From Oscillospiraceae bacterium (GTDB taxonomy: Bacteria; Bacillota; Clostridia; Oscillospirales; Acutalibacteraceae): a stretch of DNA of 64,000 bases. Each line of letters begins with the position of its first letter. Within the stretch, counting starts at the first letter, position 1. Below are positions 25,310 to 34,812 of this stretch, piece after piece. Below the pieces are notes generated by a model. That model had not been told where the DNA came from. It did not search any database and worked only from the letters and a program-made list of their open reading frames with translations. The stretch covers positions 1-64,000 of the forward strand of contig SVPH01000007.1 of assembly GCA_015065965.1 (NCBI GenBank). Reading direction: 5' to 3'. Made by a program: the position numbers and the translations under genes.

Positions 25310-26214
25310 TGACTGAGAAGAAAACCGCCGTCACTCTCGGCAGTTTTGACGGTTTACACAAGGGTCATATGAAAGTTATAGCCTGTGCTTTTGAAATGCA
25401 GCAAAAGCACGGGCTTTTGCCCCTTGTTCTTCTTTTTGACAAACATCCCATGCTTACGGTTTCGGGCAAAGCACCCGATATGATTCTGCAGCCTGTTTTG
25501 CGTGACGAACTGATTGCTAAGACAGGTGCAGGTAAGCGCATAATCTCATTCAGGGATGTAAAAAACATGTCCTGCAGGGAGTTTTTTGATGAGATTCTTA
25601 TTAAACGGCTCAATGCAGGCGGTGTGTGCTGCGGCTGGAATTACCGCTTTGGCAGAAATAACGAAGGCAACAGCGAAACATTAAGGGAACTGTGCGAGGA
25701 ATACGGTGTTGAATTTAAAATAACTTCGCCCGTTGACCATAACGGTGAACCTATCAGTTCAACCCGAATAAGGCAGGCGGTTGAATGCGGCGATATTGCC
25801 CTTGCAAACGCAATGCTCGGCAGGGAATTCAGGTATAAACAGACCGTTGTTGACGGTCAGCACAGAGGCAGGCTTATCGGTTCACCGACTATTAACCAAA
25901 GGTTTGACGAAGGCTTTGTCAAGCCCAAAAAAGGTGTTTATGCATCGGTAACCGTTGTTGACGGCAAGGAATATCCTTCAGTTACAAATATCGGTCTGCG
26001 ACCCTCATTTGAAAACGAAGATTTTCGCAGCGAAACCTGCATCTTAGGTTTCAGCGGCAACCTTTACGGTATTGATATTGAGGTAAGGCTGCTCGCATAT
26101 CTGCGTGATGAAATAAAATTCGGATCAATGGAAGCGCTTTCCGAGCAAATCCATAAAGATGCCGAAAAATCAAAAGAAATATTTGAAAACCGAGGTGAAG
26201 ACGGCAATGTATGA
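25309..26214 (+). CDS. ribF: Bifunctional riboflavin kinase/FAD synthetase
   Basis: RibF phosphorylates riboflavin to FMN and adenylates FMN to FAD. The N-terminal nucleotidyltransferase domain shows [15 protein letters not shown] and [16 protein letters not shown], and [20 protein letters not shown] closes it. The riboflavin-kinase barrel (about 180-300) contains [24 protein letters not shown] and the PSFE segment. At 301 aa it is about the usual length. It overlaps typA by one base at its start and the downstream uracil-DNA glycosylase gene by eight bases, forming a tight operon. Confidence 0.93.
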   Translation: MTEKKTAVTLGSFDGLHKGHMKVIACAFEMQQKHGLLPLVLLFDKHPMLTVSGKAPDMILQPVLRDELIAKTGAGKRIISFRDVKNMSCREFFDEILIKRLNAGGVCCGWNYRFGRNNEGNSETLRELCEEYGVEFKITSPVDHNGEPISSTRIRQAVECGDIALANAMLGREFRYKQTVVDGQHRGRLIGSPTINQRFDEGFVKPKKGVYASVTVVDGKEYPSVTNIGLRPSFENEDFRSETCILGFSGNLYGIDIEVRLLAYLRDEIKFGSMEALSEQIHKDAEKSKEIFENRGEDGNV

Positions 26215-26779
26215 AACATGGGAGCAACTTAAGGCGGACTGCATGCAGTGCAGAAAATGCTCGCTTTGCGAAACAAGAACAAACCTTGTTTTCGGTGTAG
26301 GCAATGAGAATGCCGAGGTTATGTTCATCGGTGAAGGTCCCGGAGAAAACGAGGATTTGCAGGGTGAACCGTTTGTCGGCAGGGGAGGAAAACTGCTTGA
26401 TAAATACCTTGAAGCAATTGACCTTGACCGAAAAAAGAATATTTACATCGCAAATATGGTTAAATGCCGTCCTCCCAAAAACAGAGACCCTCTGCCCGAT
26501 GAGCAGGATAAATGCATTGATTGGCTCAGGGAGCAGACAAGGCTGATAAGACCGAAAATAATTGTCTGTCTCGGCAGAATATCGGCTCAGAGACTTATTT
26601 CCAAGGACTTCAAAGTTACAAAACAGCACGGAGAATTTATTGAAAAAGGCGGAATCCTCTTTATGGGCACATTCCATCCGGCAGCCCTTTTGAGAAATCC
26701 CAATCAGAAGCCCGATGCACTTGAAGATTTCCTTGCTCTTCAGAGAAAAATCAAGGAAATCTGCGACCATACTTATTAA
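26207..26779 (+). CDS. Family 4 uracil-DNA glycosylase (Fe-S)
   Basis: The start is ATG 26207, overlapping the ribF stop (ATGTATGA) behind GAGGTGAAG; the track adds 16 spurious codons. The enzyme excises uracil from DNA. Four Cys for the 4Fe-4S cluster are likely: two pairs near the N-terminus ([10 protein letters not shown]) and one near residue 85 (MVKCRPP). The active-site motif [20 protein letters not shown] and the C-terminal HPAALLRNP confirm family 4. The ~190-aa length is normal. Confidence 0.92.
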   Translation: MYETWEQLKADCMQCRKCSLCETRTNLVFGVGNENAEVMFIGEGPGENEDLQGEPFVGRGGKLLDKYLEAIDLDRKKNIYIANMVKCRPPKNRDPLPDEQDKCIDWLREQTRLIRPKIIVCLGRISAQRLISKDFKVTKQHGEFIEKGGILFMGTFHPAALLRNPNQKPDALEDFLALQRKIKEICDHTY

Positions 26780-26795
26780 TAATAAGGGTGATACT

Positions 26796-28214
26796 ATGAC
26801 AACGGTAACCCAAAATAAAAGATATGTAGGCGTTAAGGAAACAGTTCTTTACGGCATTGCAAACGGCGGTCAGGTTATCGGCTACAACATGGTGCGCAAC
26901 CAACTGACCTTTTTCCTTGTAACCGTTTTCGGTGTGCCTGCTCAGGCTGTTGCAACCATGATTTTTGTAATGGGACTTTGGGATGCGTTCAACGACCCTC
27001 TTATGGGAACGGTTGTTGACCGCACACGCACCCGTTTCGGCAAACTGCGCCCTTATCTTATGTTTGTTCCGCTTCCTCTCGGCGCGGCAACCGTTCTTTT
27101 CTTCGGAGGAGCAACCTTCCTTGACGGTGTTCAATCAACAGGGCTGAAGATAGCCTATATGTGCATAACATATTTTATATGGGAAGTGCTCTACACAATC
27201 GGTGATATTCCTTATTGGGGTCTTTCGGCGGCTATTTCCCCGAATCCTGCCGATCGTTCAAGAGTTATCACTTCGGCACGCTTTATTTCAAGCATCATCG
27301 GCGGTTTGCCCGGCATTGTTGTGCCTGTCTGTATTGACCTTTCAAGAAACGGAACTATTCCCCTTGATATGGCTCAGGTTTTCCTTATTCTCGGCGTTGT
27401 TGCAGGCACTGTCGGCATGGGTCTTTTCTCGTTGGCAGGGTTCTTCACAAAGGAGAGAATTATCCAGAGTTCCGATGAACCCAAAGTGCTTGACTGTTTT
27501 AAATATCTTTTTAAAAACAAGCCGCTGCTTTTGCTTGTTTCGTCATCCGTTCTCGGTACAGTCGGCGGAATTGCAGATACATTCACTCAGTATTTCTACA
27601 CTTTTTCGCTCGGTACGGCGAGCCTTTCGCTTGTTGCGGGCATACCCGGCACAATCATGGGCTTTTTCACTTATCTGATTATGCCGAAAATTGAAAAAAT
27701 CGATTCCAAGAAACTCATTATCCGCATTGCTTTCATCAAAGCGGCGGTTACCGTCTGCGTTTTCCTTGCAGGCTGCAAATCCTATACAAATCCGCTTGTC
27801 ATCGTTCCGTTGCTTGCGGTTCAGGGCGTTTTCAACAGTATAGTTTCAAGCATTATGATGGTTATTCCCACAAAGATGATGGGCGATACGGTTGACTATA
27901 TGGAATGGAAAACAGGCGAGCGCAACGAGGGCATGACTTTCTCGCTGCTCACATTCATCAGCAAACTCACGGGATCGTTCAGTACAGCGTTTGCAACGGC
28001 GATTATTCCGATAATCGGTCTGAGTCAGGTCGGCTCGGATATGGTACTTGTTGAGGGCACGGTAAATACACGCCTTTGGCTGTGGGGTCTTGTAACATTC
28101 ATCCCTGCAGTGCTCAATCTTCTTTCACTTATTCCCTATATTTTCTATGATTTAAGCGGAGATAAACTTGCGGAAATAAGAAAAGAATTAGAAGAAAGAC
28201 GAATTTCAAAATAA
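26796..28214 (+). CDS. GPH-family sugar:cation symporter
   Basis: The start is ATG 26796 behind AAGGGTG; the track extends 27 codons upstream into the glycosylase gene. The ~472-aa protein has 12 hydrophobic segments and the GPH motifs LWDAFNDPLMGTVVDRTRTR, YTIGDIPYWGL and DTVDYMEWKTGERNEGM. It is a paralogue of the carriers at 21965 and 43230. It follows the glycosylase gene by 16 bases, but the functional link is with carbohydrate uptake. A terminator separates it from the fucose operon, so fucose is only one possible substrate. Confidence 0.87.
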   Translation: MTTVTQNKRYVGVKETVLYGIANGGQVIGYNMVRNQLTFFLVTVFGVPAQAVATMIFVMGLWDAFNDPLMGTVVDRTRTRFGKLRPYLMFVPLPLGAATVLFFGGATFLDGVQSTGLKIAYMCITYFIWEVLYTIGDIPYWGLSAAISPNPADRSRVITSARFISSIIGGLPGIVVPVCIDLSRNGTIPLDMAQVFLILGVVAGTVGMGLFSLAGFFTKERIIQSSDEPKVLDCFKYLFKNKPLLLLVSSSVLGTVGGIADTFTQYFYTFSLGTASLSLVAGIPGTIMGFFTYLIMPKIEKIDSKKLIIRIAFIKAAVTVCVFLAGCKSYTNPLVIVPLLAVQGVFNSIVSSIMMVIPTKMMGDTVDYMEWKTGERNEGMTFSLLTFISKLTGSFSTAFATAIIPIIGLSQVGSDMVLVEGTVNTRLWLWGLVTFIPAVLNLLSLIPYIFYDLSGDKLAEIRKELEERRISK

Positions 28215-28224
28215 TATATATTTA

Positions 28225-28253
28225 AAGACTTGCTTTGGGGCAAGTCTTTTTTA
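28225..28253 (+). terminator. Intrinsic terminator before the fucose operon
   Basis: AAGACTTG-CTTTGGG-GCAAGTCTT followed by TTTTA. Confidence 0.85.
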
Positions 28254-28274
28254 TTTAAAATATCAAAAACCCAC

Positions 28275-28303
28275 TTTACAAATAATAAAATTTGTTACAT
28301 AAT
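28275..28303 (+). promoter_or_regulatory. Promoter of the fucose operon
   Basis: TTTACA (28275-28280) and CATAAT (28298-28303) are 17 bases apart; an overlapping TATAAT at 28305-28310 is an alternative -10. Confidence 0.5.
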
Positions 28304-28336
28304 ATATAATGCTAAATTATAGAAAGAGGAAGCAAA

Positions 28337-30100
28337 ATGAAAAAATCAGGAACAACGGAGAAGAACTTTTCGTTGATAAAAAGGTTTTTTCCTTATCTGA
28401 GGAAGCATCTTAAAACCGAACTGCTGGTGCTTGCGTGTGCGGCAACATCGGCATGCTGTGAAATCGCTTTGCCGCTGATTGTCAGAAGAATAACCGACCA
28501 GGGCGTAAGCGACCCTGCAGGGCTTACGGTTAAATTGATTGTTACCATTGCAATCGCTTATATCGCTCTGCGCGGCATGGACAGCCTTGCGAGTTTCTGC
28601 CAGTCCTATTGGGGACACAAGATGGGCGTCAGAATTGAAAACTCCATGCGTGAGGATATGTTTGACCATCTGCAGAAACTTTCGTTCACATTCTTTGACA
28701 ATACAAAGGTCGGTCAACTTATGAGCCGCATGACATCGGACCTTTTTGATGTTGCCGAATGGGCGCATCACTTCCCCGAAATGGTGCTCATGACGGCGGT
28801 TAAATTCATTGCAAGTTTCTTTATCTTTGCAAATATGGATATCCGCTTTGCAATAGCGATTTTTATCCTTATGCCGCTTATGATAGTTCTTACAAAATAT
28901 TCAAGAACAAAGATGAGGGAAACTTTCAAAAAAGGCCGCCATCAGGTTGGTGAAATCAATGCAAGGATTGAGGACAGCCTGCTCGGCGTAAGAGTTGTGC
29001 GTTCGTTCACCAACGAAAAAGTTGAAAAAGAAAAATTCTCAAAGGGCAACGAAAAATATGTTGAAATAAAAAATAAGAGCCACAAGTATATGTCGCAGTT
29101 CCACGCAACGGTAAAACTTATTGACGGCGTTACATATATAACTGTTGTTTCTCTCGGCGCATTGCTTATGAAAGAGGGAATTACCTCTGCCGGCGATTTT
29201 GCCGCAAGCCTCCTGCTCATTTCAACCCTTCTCGGCTCAATCAGAACAATAGTTGATTTCAGCGAGCAGTTCAGCCGAGGCATAACGGGTGTTGAACGCT
29301 TTGTTGAGATTATGGATGAAGAACCCGATATTACGGACAGTGAAAATGCCGTTGACATTGAAAACGTTCAGGGCGAAATTGAGTTTAAAGATGTTTCGTT
29401 CAGTTATGTAAAGGGCGAAAAGGAGATACTCCACAGCCTTAACCTTAAAATCAGAAAAGGCGGCAATGTTGCGCTTGTAGGCCCGAGCGGCGGCGGTAAA
29501 ACAACTCTCTGCAACCTTATTCCCAGATTCTATGAAGCCGAGAGCGGCGAAATTCTGCTTGACGGCAAAAATATAAAGGATATCACTCTGCGCTCGCTTC
29601 GCTCAAATATCGGCGTTGTTGCTCAGGATGTTTACCTTTTCTCAGGCACAATCCGTGATAACCTTATTTACGGTAAGGCGGATGCAACCGATGAAGAACT
29701 TATTGAAGCAACCAAAAAGGCAGGCGCGCATGAATTTATAAGCGCACTTCCTGACGGCTACGATACCTATATCGGTGAGAGGGGAGTTAAACTCTCAGGC
29801 GGTCAGAAACAGAGAATTTCAATCGCCAGAGTTTTTCTCAAGAATCCTCCCGTGCTTCTGCTTGACGAAGCAACGTCGGCTCTTGATAATGAGAGTGAAA
29901 AACTTGTTCAGGAATCGCTTGAACGCCTTGCAAAGGGCAGAACAACTCTCACTATTGCGCACCGTCTGACAACTATACGCAATGCGGATGAAATCGTTGT
30001 TCTTACCGAGGACGGTATTGCCGAGCAGGGCAGCCATGCCCAACTTATGCAAAAAGGCGGAATCTACAGCAATATGTACAGCATGTACGCAACCATGTAA
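28337..30100 (+). CDS. ABC transporter, fused membrane and ATPase half-transporter
   Basis: This 587-aa type IV-like ABC exporter half has six transmembrane helices (about 20-310) then a nucleotide-binding domain: Walker A GPSGGGKTTL near 382, Q-loop region VVAQDVYLFSG, signature LSGGQKQRISIAR, Walker B VLLLDEATSALD and H-loop IAHRL. It probably works as a homodimer, since no partner half-transporter is adjacent. It begins the transcription unit leading into fucU after 25 bases. An exporter in a fucose operon is unusual; its cargo is not evident. Confidence 0.85.
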   Translation: MKKSGTTEKNFSLIKRFFPYLRKHLKTELLVLACAATSACCEIALPLIVRRITDQGVSDPAGLTVKLIVTIAIAYIALRGMDSLASFCQSYWGHKMGVRIENSMREDMFDHLQKLSFTFFDNTKVGQLMSRMTSDLFDVAEWAHHFPEMVLMTAVKFIASFFIFANMDIRFAIAIFILMPLMIVLTKYSRTKMRETFKKGRHQVGEINARIEDSLLGVRVVRSFTNEKVEKEKFSKGNEKYVEIKNKSHKYMSQFHATVKLIDGVTYITVVSLGALLMKEGITSAGDFAASLLLISTLLGSIRTIVDFSEQFSRGITGVERFVEIMDEEPDITDSENAVDIENVQGEIEFKDVSFSYVKGEKEILHSLNLKIRKGGNVALVGPSGGGKTTLCNLIPRFYEAESGEILLDGKNIKDITLRSLRSNIGVVAQDVYLFSGTIRDNLIYGKADATDEELIEATKKAGAHEFISALPDGYDTYIGERGVKLSGGQKQRISIARVFLKNPPVLLLDEATSALDNESEKLVQESLERLAKGRTTLTIAHRLTTIRNADEIVVLTEDGIAEQGSHAQLMQKGGIYSNMYSMYATM

Positions 30101-30125
30101 ATAAAGCACAGAAAGGAAAATCACT

Positions 30126-30551
30126 ATGCTTAAAAATATTTCACCTATCATTTCACCCGAACTTCTTAAAATTCTTATGGAAATGGGTCACGGCGATGAA
30201 ATCGTTATCGGCGACGGCAACTTCCCCGCTGCTTCAATGGCACAGCGCCTTGTTCGCCTTGACGGCCACGGTGTTGACGAAATCCTTGCAGCAATCCTTA
30301 AACTCATGCCTCTTGATACCTATGTAGAGGCTCCCGTTGCTCTTATGGATAACGCTGATCCTTCAAATCCGCCTCCCATCTGGGATGATTATAAAAAGAC
30401 AATCGTTGCCGAAGAGGGCGACAAGAATATCGAACTTATGGAAAGATTTGCTTTCTATGACAGAGCAAAAAAGGCTTATGCCGTTATCGCAACTGGCGAA
30501 ACTGCAATTTATGCTAATATCATCCTCAAAAAAGGCGTAGTAATTCAGTAA
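30126..30551 (+). CDS. fucU: L-fucose mutarotase (RbsD/FucU family)
   Basis: FucU interconverts the anomers of L-fucose so that the isomerase receives its preferred form. The 141-aa protein has the family pattern MGHGDEIVIGDGNFPAAS (His near residue 22) with a central RLDGHGVDEILAAIL and the C-terminal AVIATGETAIYANIILKKG. RbsD relatives act on ribose; the adjacent fucI and kinase support fucose here. It is followed by the kinase gene after 10 bases behind AAGGAG. Confidence 0.9.
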   Translation: MLKNISPIISPELLKILMEMGHGDEIVIGDGNFPAASMAQRLVRLDGHGVDEILAAILKLMPLDTYVEAPVALMDNADPSNPPPIWDDYKKTIVAEEGDKNIELMERFAFYDRAKKAYAVIATGETAIYANIILKKGVVIQ

Positions 30552-30561
30552 GGAGAACACC

Positions 30562-32031
30562 ATGGAAAAACGAGTTTTAGCCATTGACTTCGGCGCATCA
30601 AGCGGCAGGGCAATCATCGGCAAATTCGACGGCAAAAAAATCTCACTTGAAGAGGTACATCGCTTTTCAAATGACCCCGTTAAGGTCGGCAGCACAATGT
30701 ATTGGGATGTTCTGCGCCTCTTCTATGATATAAAGCAGGGCATTGTTAAAGCAAAACTCGCAGGCGGATTTGACAGCATCGGTATTGATACATGGGGTGT
30801 TGATTTCGGTCTGATTGATGAATTCGGCTGCCTTCTTGAAAACCCTGTTCATTACCGTGACGAAAGAACGGTCGGTCTTATTGAAGAATGCGCAAAAACC
30901 GTTCCCAATGAGGAGTTTTACGGTGCAACGGGCATACAGTTCATGGAACTCAATACGGTTTACCAACTCTATGCACTCAAAAAATACCGCCCTCATATTC
31001 TTGAAAGAGCGGACAGACTTCTCTTTATGCCCGACCTTTTCGGCTATATGCTTACGGGCAAAATGACAACCGAATATTCAATCGCAACTACATCTCAGAT
31101 GGTTGATATCAAAACAAAATCATGGGCAACCGGTATTCTTGAAAGGCTCGGAATTCCCTCACGTCTTCTCGGCAAGATTGTGCCTTCGGGCAGCATCCTC
31201 GGCAAGGTGCGCAAGGACATCTGCGAAGAATGCGGAATTGATGAAGTTGATGTTATCAGCGTTTGCGGTCACGATACTCAGAGCGCACTGACTGCCGTCC
31301 CTGCAGAGGATAAGGATTTTGCATTTCTTTCAAGCGGCACATGGTCGCTTTTCGGCACGGAACTTGACGAACCTATCGTCAATGAAAAATCCGTTGCGAT
31401 GAATGTTACAAACGAGGGCGGCTACGGCTCAACCGTAGGCTTCCTTAAGAATATTATCGGTCTTTGGCTTATTCAGGAGAGCCGCCGTCACTGGAACAGA
31501 CACGGCAGCGACTATTCCTATGCAGACCTTGAAAAACTCGCCCTTGCGGCAGAGCCTTTCAAGTGTTTCATCGACCCCGATGCACCTGAGTTTGTGCCTC
31601 ACGGCAACATCCCTCAGCGTGTGCGTGACTACTGCAAAAAGACAGGCCAGCCGATTCCCGAGAGCGTAGGCGAGGTTATGCGCTGTATTTATGAAAGCCT
31701 TGCAATGAAATACCGCCTTACTCTTGAAAATCTTGAGGATTGCACGGGTAAAACCTACCCTGCAATTCATGTTATCGGCGGCGGAACAAAGGATACACTC
31801 CTTTGTCAGTTGACCGCATCATCATGTAACAGAAAAGTTGTCGCAGGTCCGATTGAAGCAACCGTTCTGGGCAATATTGTTGTTCAACTCCTTTCCTGCG
31901 GCGCACTTGAAAGCATTGAGCAGGCAAGGCAGGTTGTGCGTGCAAGCGAAAACACAGTTGAATATGCTCCCGAAAACCCCGATGCATGGGCCAAGGCTTA
32001 TGAGAGGTTTAAGGAAGTCATCAATAAGTAA
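30562..32031 (+). CDS. FGGY carbohydrate kinase of the RhaB type, probable L-fuculokinase
   Basis: This 489-aa kinase begins with the ATP-binding segment IDFGASSGRAIIGKFDGK and has IDTWGVDFGLID, the substrate-side GHDTQSALTAVPAEDKDFAF, FLSSGTWSLFGTE and the C-terminal GGGTKDTLLCQLTA adenosine motif. By sequence it resembles rhamnulokinase. Its position between fucU and fucI indicates L-fuculose as substrate, which some RhaB-like kinases accept. No fuculose-1-phosphate aldolase is in the window, so the pathway must be completed elsewhere. Sugar specificity is inference from context. Confidence 0.85.
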   Translation: MEKRVLAIDFGASSGRAIIGKFDGKKISLEEVHRFSNDPVKVGSTMYWDVLRLFYDIKQGIVKAKLAGGFDSIGIDTWGVDFGLIDEFGCLLENPVHYRDERTVGLIEECAKTVPNEEFYGATGIQFMELNTVYQLYALKKYRPHILERADRLLFMPDLFGYMLTGKMTTEYSIATTSQMVDIKTKSWATGILERLGIPSRLLGKIVPSGSILGKVRKDICEECGIDEVDVISVCGHDTQSALTAVPAEDKDFAFLSSGTWSLFGTELDEPIVNEKSVAMNVTNEGGYGSTVGFLKNIIGLWLIQESRRHWNRHGSDYSYADLEKLALAAEPFKCFIDPDAPEFVPHGNIPQRVRDYCKKTGQPIPESVGEVMRCIYESLAMKYRLTLENLEDCTGKTYPAIHVIGGGTKDTLLCQLTASSCNRKVVAGPIEATVLGNIVVQLLSCGALESIEQARQVVRASENTVEYAPENPDAWAKAYERFKEVINK

Positions 32032-32065
32032 TTAAATAACCAACTATAGAAAGGAAGATGCTATT

Positions 32066-33862
32066 ATGGCAAAAAGCAGACTTATCGGCGATTATCCCGT
32101 TATCGGTATCCGCCCTGTTATCGACGGAAGAAGAGGCCCTCTTAAGGTAAGAGAATCCCTTGAGGAGCAGACAATGAACATGGCTAAAGCAGCCAAGGCT
32201 CTTTTTGAGGAAAACCTCCGTTATTCAAACGGCGAACCCGTTAAGGTTGTTATCGCTGACACAACAATCGGCAGAGTTGCCGAAACCGCAGCATGCGCAG
32301 CAAAGTTTAAGAAGGAAGGTGTTGATATCACCCTTTCAGTTACTCCCTGCTGGTGCTACGGCTCAGAAACAATGGATATGGATCCCAATACAATCAAGGG
32401 CGTATGGGGCTTTAACGCAACTGAAAGACCCGGCGCTGTTTACCTTGCATCGGTTCTTGCTGCTCATGCTCAGAAGGGTCTGCCCGCATTCGGCATTTAC
32501 GGCAAGGATGTTCAGGATGCTGACGACACTTCAATGCCCGATGATGTTAAAGAAAAACTTCTCCGCTTTGCAAGAGCCGCTGTTGCTGTTGCAACAATGA
32601 GAGGTAAGAGTTATCTTCAGATCGGTTCAATCTGCATGGGTATTGCAGGTTCATCAATCGACCCCGATTTTATCGAAGAATATCTCGGCATGAGAGTTGA
32701 ATCGGTTGACGAGGTTGAAATCATCCGCCGCATGAGCGAGGGTATCTATGACGAGGCTGAGTTCCAGAAGGCTCTTGCATGGACAAAAGAGAAGTGCAAG
32801 GAAGGCTTTGACAAGAACCCTGAATTCGTAAGAAAGAGCGACGAGCAGAAGGAAAAGGATTGGGAATTCGTTGTTAAGATGATGTGCATCATCAAAGACC
32901 TTATGAACGGCAACCCCAATCTCCCCGAAGGCAGAGAAGAAGAAATGGTTGGTCACAATGCTATCGCAGCAGGCTTCCAGGGTCAGAGACAGTGGACAGA
33001 CTTCTACCCCAACTGTGACTTCGCAGAGGCACTTCTCAACTCATCAGTTGACTGGGAAGGCGCAAGAGAACCCTATATCCTTGCAACAGAAAACGACGTT
33101 CTCAACGGTATCGGCATGCTCTTCATGAAACTTCTCACAAACAGACCTCAGATGTTTGCTGACGTTCGTACATACTGGAGCGGTGACTCTGTTAAGAGAG
33201 TAACAGGCTACGATATCGAAGGCAAGGCAAAGGATGCTGACGGCTTCATTCACCTTATCAACTCAGGCGCATGCTGCATTGATGCTTGCGGCGAGATCAA
33301 GGATGAAAACGGCAACGGTATCATCAAAGAGTGGTATAACGTTACAGACGAAGATGCTGAAAAGATTCTTGCTGCAACAACATGGAACGCAGCGGATAAC
33401 GGCTACTTCAGAGGCGGCGGATATTCATCACGCTTCCTTACCAGAGCGGAAATGCCCGCAACAATGATTCGTCTTAACCTCGTTAAGGGCCTCGGCCCTG
33501 TTCTTCAGATTGCTGAAGGCTGGACAGTTGCTCTCCCCGACGAAGTTTCGGATATCATCTGGAAGAGAACAGACTACACATGGCCCTGCACATGGTTCGC
33601 ACCCAGATGCAACGGCGAAGGTCCCTTCAAATCAGCATATGACCTTATGAACAACTGGGGCGCAAACCACGGCGCTATCTCATACGGACACATCGGCGCT
33701 GATATCATCACAATGGCATCAATGCTCCGTATTCCCGTTGCTCTCCACAATGTTCCCGAAGAGAAGATCTTCCGTCCTGCAGCATGGGGCGCATTCGGAA
33801 CAAAGGACCTTGAAGGCGCAGACTTCAGAGCATGCGAAAACTACGGTCCTCTTTACAAATAA
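32066..33862 (+). CDS. fucI: L-fucose isomerase
   Basis: FucI converts L-fucose to L-fuculose with Mn2+. The 598-aa length is typical. Recognisable segments are [21 protein letters not shown] at the N-terminus, [35 protein letters not shown], and the metal-ligand region with Glu and Asp around [19 protein letters not shown]-type sequence (here [15 protein letters not shown]). It ends the fucose operon, is preceded by GAAAGGAAG, and is followed by a strong terminator. Confidence 0.95.
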   Translation: MAKSRLIGDYPVIGIRPVIDGRRGPLKVRESLEEQTMNMAKAAKALFEENLRYSNGEPVKVVIADTTIGRVAETAACAAKFKKEGVDITLSVTPCWCYGSETMDMDPNTIKGVWGFNATERPGAVYLASVLAAHAQKGLPAFGIYGKDVQDADDTSMPDDVKEKLLRFARAAVAVATMRGKSYLQIGSICMGIAGSSIDPDFIEEYLGMRVESVDEVEIIRRMSEGIYDEAEFQKALAWTKEKCKEGFDKNPEFVRKSDEQKEKDWEFVVKMMCIIKDLMNGNPNLPEGREEEMVGHNAIAAGFQGQRQWTDFYPNCDFAEALLNSSVDWEGAREPYILATENDVLNGIGMLFMKLLTNRPQMFADVRTYWSGDSVKRVTGYDIEGKAKDADGFIHLINSGACCIDACGEIKDENGNGIIKEWYNVTDEDAEKILAATTWNAADNGYFRGGGYSSRFLTRAEMPATMIRLNLVKGLGPVLQIAEGWTVALPDEVSDIIWKRTDYTWPCTWFAPRCNGEGPFKSAYDLMNNWGANHGAISYGHIGADIITMASMLRIPVALHNVPEEKIFRPAAWGAFGTKDLEGADFRACENYGPLYK

Positions 33863-33867
33863 GATAA

Positions 33868-33908
33868 AAAATCAGCGGCACATCATTGCGATGTGCCGCT
33901 TTCTTTTT
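33868..33908 (+). terminator. Intrinsic terminator of the fucose operon
   Basis: AGCGGCACATC-ATTGC-GATGTGCCGCT followed by TTCTTTTT; the A tract before it may also serve the convergent galU. Confidence 0.9.
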
Positions 33909-34791
33909 AGAATGTTTTAACAAGTTCCTTGAGGTATGCCTTGAAATCTTCACCGATTTCATCGTGGTCAAGGGCAACTTCGCAGTTTGCTTTCATAATA
34001 CCGAGTTTGTTGCCCATATCATAACGCTTGCCGTCAAAGTCATATGCAAGCAGTTTGCCTGCCTTGCCGAGTTCGGTGAAAACATCGGTCAAATAGAATT
34101 CCTTGCCTTCGGGTGTTGCGGCAAGACCTTTTTCAATAAGGTCAAAGGTTTCGGGCGGCATAACGATTCTGCCGAGAATAGCATAGAGAGAAAGAATCTG
34201 CTCTGGTGTGGGCTTTTCAATGATTTCATAGCAGTTCATTGCTCTGTCCTCACCCTCAATGGGCGAAACGTTAAGAGTGCAGTAGAGCCTGATAAGTTCT
34301 TCGGGAACTTCTTTAACACCTACAACGCCTTTGTTGTATTTCTCATAACAGCGTGCAAGTTGAGCGGTAACAGGGTCTTCTGAAATGATAACGTCATCGC
34401 CGTAGAGAACAGCAAAAGGTTCATCGCCTACAAATGATTTACCGCAAAGGAGCGCATGGGCAAGACCTTTTGTTTCTTTCTGACGGATAAAATATATGTT
34501 TGCAAGGTTTGCAACCGCTTTAACATCCTCATAGAGTTTTTCTTTTGAAGCAACGCCTTTAAGGCCTGCTTCAAGTTCAAATGAATGGTCAAAATGGTCT
34601 TCGATTGCGCCCTTACCTCTGTTAGTGATAATGAGAATGTCTTCAATTCCTGCTGCAACGGCTTCTTCAACTATATATTGGATTGCAGGCTTGTCAACTA
34701 TGTTGAGCATTTCTTTGGGAACTGATTTTGATGCGGGGAGAACTCTTGTTCCGAGACCTGCTGCAGGAATAATCGCTTTTCTGACTTTCAT
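33907..34791 (-). CDS. galU: UTP-glucose-1-phosphate uridylyltransferase
   Basis: GalU makes UDP-glucose for wall polymers and polysaccharides. The 294-aa protein starts with the nucleotidyltransferase motif IPAAGLGTRVLPASKSVPKE, then MLNIVDKPAIQYIVEEAV, and contains AVLYGDDVI and YEIIEKPTP. Length is normal. GGAGG lies nine bases before the ATG. It is downstream of a zinc-ribbon membrane-protein gene on the same strand with a 21-base gap, so the two may be cotranscribed. Confidence 0.95.
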   Translation of the reverse strand: MKVRKAIIPAAGLGTRVLPASKSVPKEMLNIVDKPAIQYIVEEAVAAGIEDILIITNRGKGAIEDHFDHSFELEAGLKGVASKEKLYEDVKAVANLANIYFIRQKETKGLAHALLCGKSFVGDEPFAVLYGDDVIISEDPVTAQLARCYEKYNKGVVGVKEVPEELIRLYCTLNVSPIEGEDRAMNCYEIIEKPTPEQILSLYAILGRIVMPPETFDLIEKGLAATPEGKEFYLTDVFTELGKAGKLLAYDFDGKRYDMGNKLGIMKANCEVALDHDEIGEDFKAYLKELVKTF

Positions 34792-34812
34792 GATAAATCC
34801 TCCAAATCAAGG

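Noticed and set aside
30562-32031. Rhamnose operon based on the RhaB-like kinase
   Set aside because: The flanking genes are fucU and fucI; no rhaA or rhaD homologue is present.
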